From positions 1-13,947 of the forward strand of contig JAITNA010000093.1 of the NCBI GenBank assembly GCA_031290715.1: a DNA stretch of 13,947 nucleotides, in the 5' to 3' direction. A model generated the notes under the pieces. It saw only the letters and a program-made list of their open reading frames with translations, had not been told where the DNA came from and did not search any database. This DNA is from Eubacteriales Family XIII. Incertae Sedis bacterium. GTDB taxonomy: Bacteria; Bacillota; Clostridia; Peptostreptococcales; Anaerovoracaceae. Numbering within the stretch: the first letter of the stretch is position 1; each line of letters opens with the position of its first letter. Made by a program: the position numbers and the translations under genes. Below, piece after piece: positions 13,563 to 13,947 of the stretch.

Positions 13563-13947
13563 ATGAACCTGAGTATCTTGCCCCGGCCGAACGACCGAAA
13601 GTATCTCTCAATTATGAAATCTTTCCGTGACCCGGAAACGAAGAAAACGCGCGTCAAGCAGATCAAGGCGCTTGGATACCTCGATGTGCTCGAAAAAGAA
13701 TATACCGACCCGGTTGCTCATTTCAGAGAAGTTGCGCGGCAGATGACCGAGGCTGAAAAGGACGGGAAGAACGTCTCGCTCAATTTGTCGATGGACGAGG
13801 AACTCGTGCCGGGCACAGATGACCGGAGAAACCTCGGCTATGCCGCCATTATGAAAATCTACCACGAGCTTTTGCTGCACGAACATTTCGCTGCCAAGGC
13901 CAGATATCAGAAGTTTGAATTCAACACGAACTCGATCATGCTGCTGC
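13563..13947 (+). CDS. IS1634-like transposase, N-terminal part (runs off the window)
   Basis: The frame is open from ATG 13563 to the right edge (128 codons plus one base). A clear ribosome site AAGGAG lies eight bases upstream; a closer ATG at 13558 reads only Met-Lys-stop. The N-terminus YLSIMKSFRDPETKKTRVKQ followed by IKALGYLDVLEKEYTDPVAHF is the pattern I recognise from the N-terminal region of IS1634-type DDE transposases of the IS4 group, which usually run to about 550-600 residues. The catalytic DDE part would lie beyond the window, so activity cannot be judged. The family call is from memory of the N-terminal motif and is moderately sure. Confidence 0.7.
   Translation, partial: MNLSILPRPNDRKYLSIMKSFRDPETKKTRVKQIKALGYLDVLEKEYTDPVAHFREVARQMTEAEKDGKNVSLNLSMDEELVPGTDDRRNLGYAAIMKIYHELLLHEHFAAKARYQKFEFNTNSIMLL

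Larger units (their letters stand above)
13394..13947 (+). mobile_element. Left part of an insertion sequence (IS1634-like), cut by the window edge
   Basis: A transposase gene with its own promoter and a hairpin upstream runs to the right edge. The exact left end is not resolved: no second inverted repeat is in view to pair with, so 13394 (the end of the REP-like unit) is only an outer limit. The A+T content of 13394-13562 is clearly higher than that of the por operon, which fits acquired DNA. Confidence 0.6.

Noticed and set aside
1..13947. CRISPR arrays, tRNA or rRNA genes, phage or defence genes
   Set aside because: Looked for and not seen: no regularly spaced repeats, no tRNA-like cloverleaf ends with anticodon context, and no defence-type proteins among the real genes.

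Overview
The window looks like a piece of chromosome from an obligately anaerobic, GC-rich member of the Firmicutes (Clostridia in the broad sense). The evidence is an oxygen-sensitive class III ribonucleotide reductase (nrdD-nrdG) with paired NrdR-type boxes, a four-subunit ferredoxin-dependent 2-oxoacid oxidoreductase (por), ScpA/ScpB, a pair of YdbS/YdbT-like PH-domain membrane proteins and a T-box leader. No species call is possible from sequence reading alone.

Layout: (1) 1-172: probable 3' tail of an upstream gene, then a palindrome/promoter region. (2) 173-4984, plus strand: a tight operon of a saccharopine dehydrogenase-family oxidoreductase, citrate synthase and two bacterial-PH-domain membrane proteins, ending in a hairpin that overlaps the last stop codon. 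(3) 4985-5256: AT-rich convergent intergenic region with a cluster of DnaA-box-like sequences, including an exact 15-base direct repeat. (4) 5257-8160, minus strand: nrdD then nrdG. (5) 8161-8336: divergent control region. It has a good nrdD promoter overlapped by two NrdR-like boxes 31 bp apart, and a separate scpA promoter placed so that the scpA mRNA would be leaderless. (6) 8337-9703, plus strand: scpA-scpB. (7) 9714-12845, minus strand: porG-porD-porA-porB (gamma, delta, alpha, beta), converging on scpB with a 10-bp gap. (8) 12893-13281, minus strand: promoter, T-box riboswitch and intrinsic terminator directly upstream of porG. (9) 13292-13393: REP/dRS3-like palindromic repeats. (10) about 13394 to the right edge: left part of an insertion sequence with an IS1634-like transposase gene that runs off the window.

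The most interesting observation is (7)+(8). A textbook T-box leader with a consistent antiterminator/terminator switch sits in front of a 2-oxoacid:ferredoxin oxidoreductase operon. T-boxes normally control aminoacyl-tRNA synthetase, amino acid biosynthesis or transport genes. The apparent specifier (ATC) and the acceptor-pairing bases (UGGU, matching discriminator A) both point to tRNA-Ile. This suggests an anabolic enzyme feeding isoleucine synthesis by reductive carboxylation (2-oxobutyrate from propionyl-CoA, or a branched-chain 2-oxoacid from the acyl-CoA) rather than a purely catabolic pyruvate oxidoreductase. That functional step is inference; the riboswitch itself is visible in the sequence.
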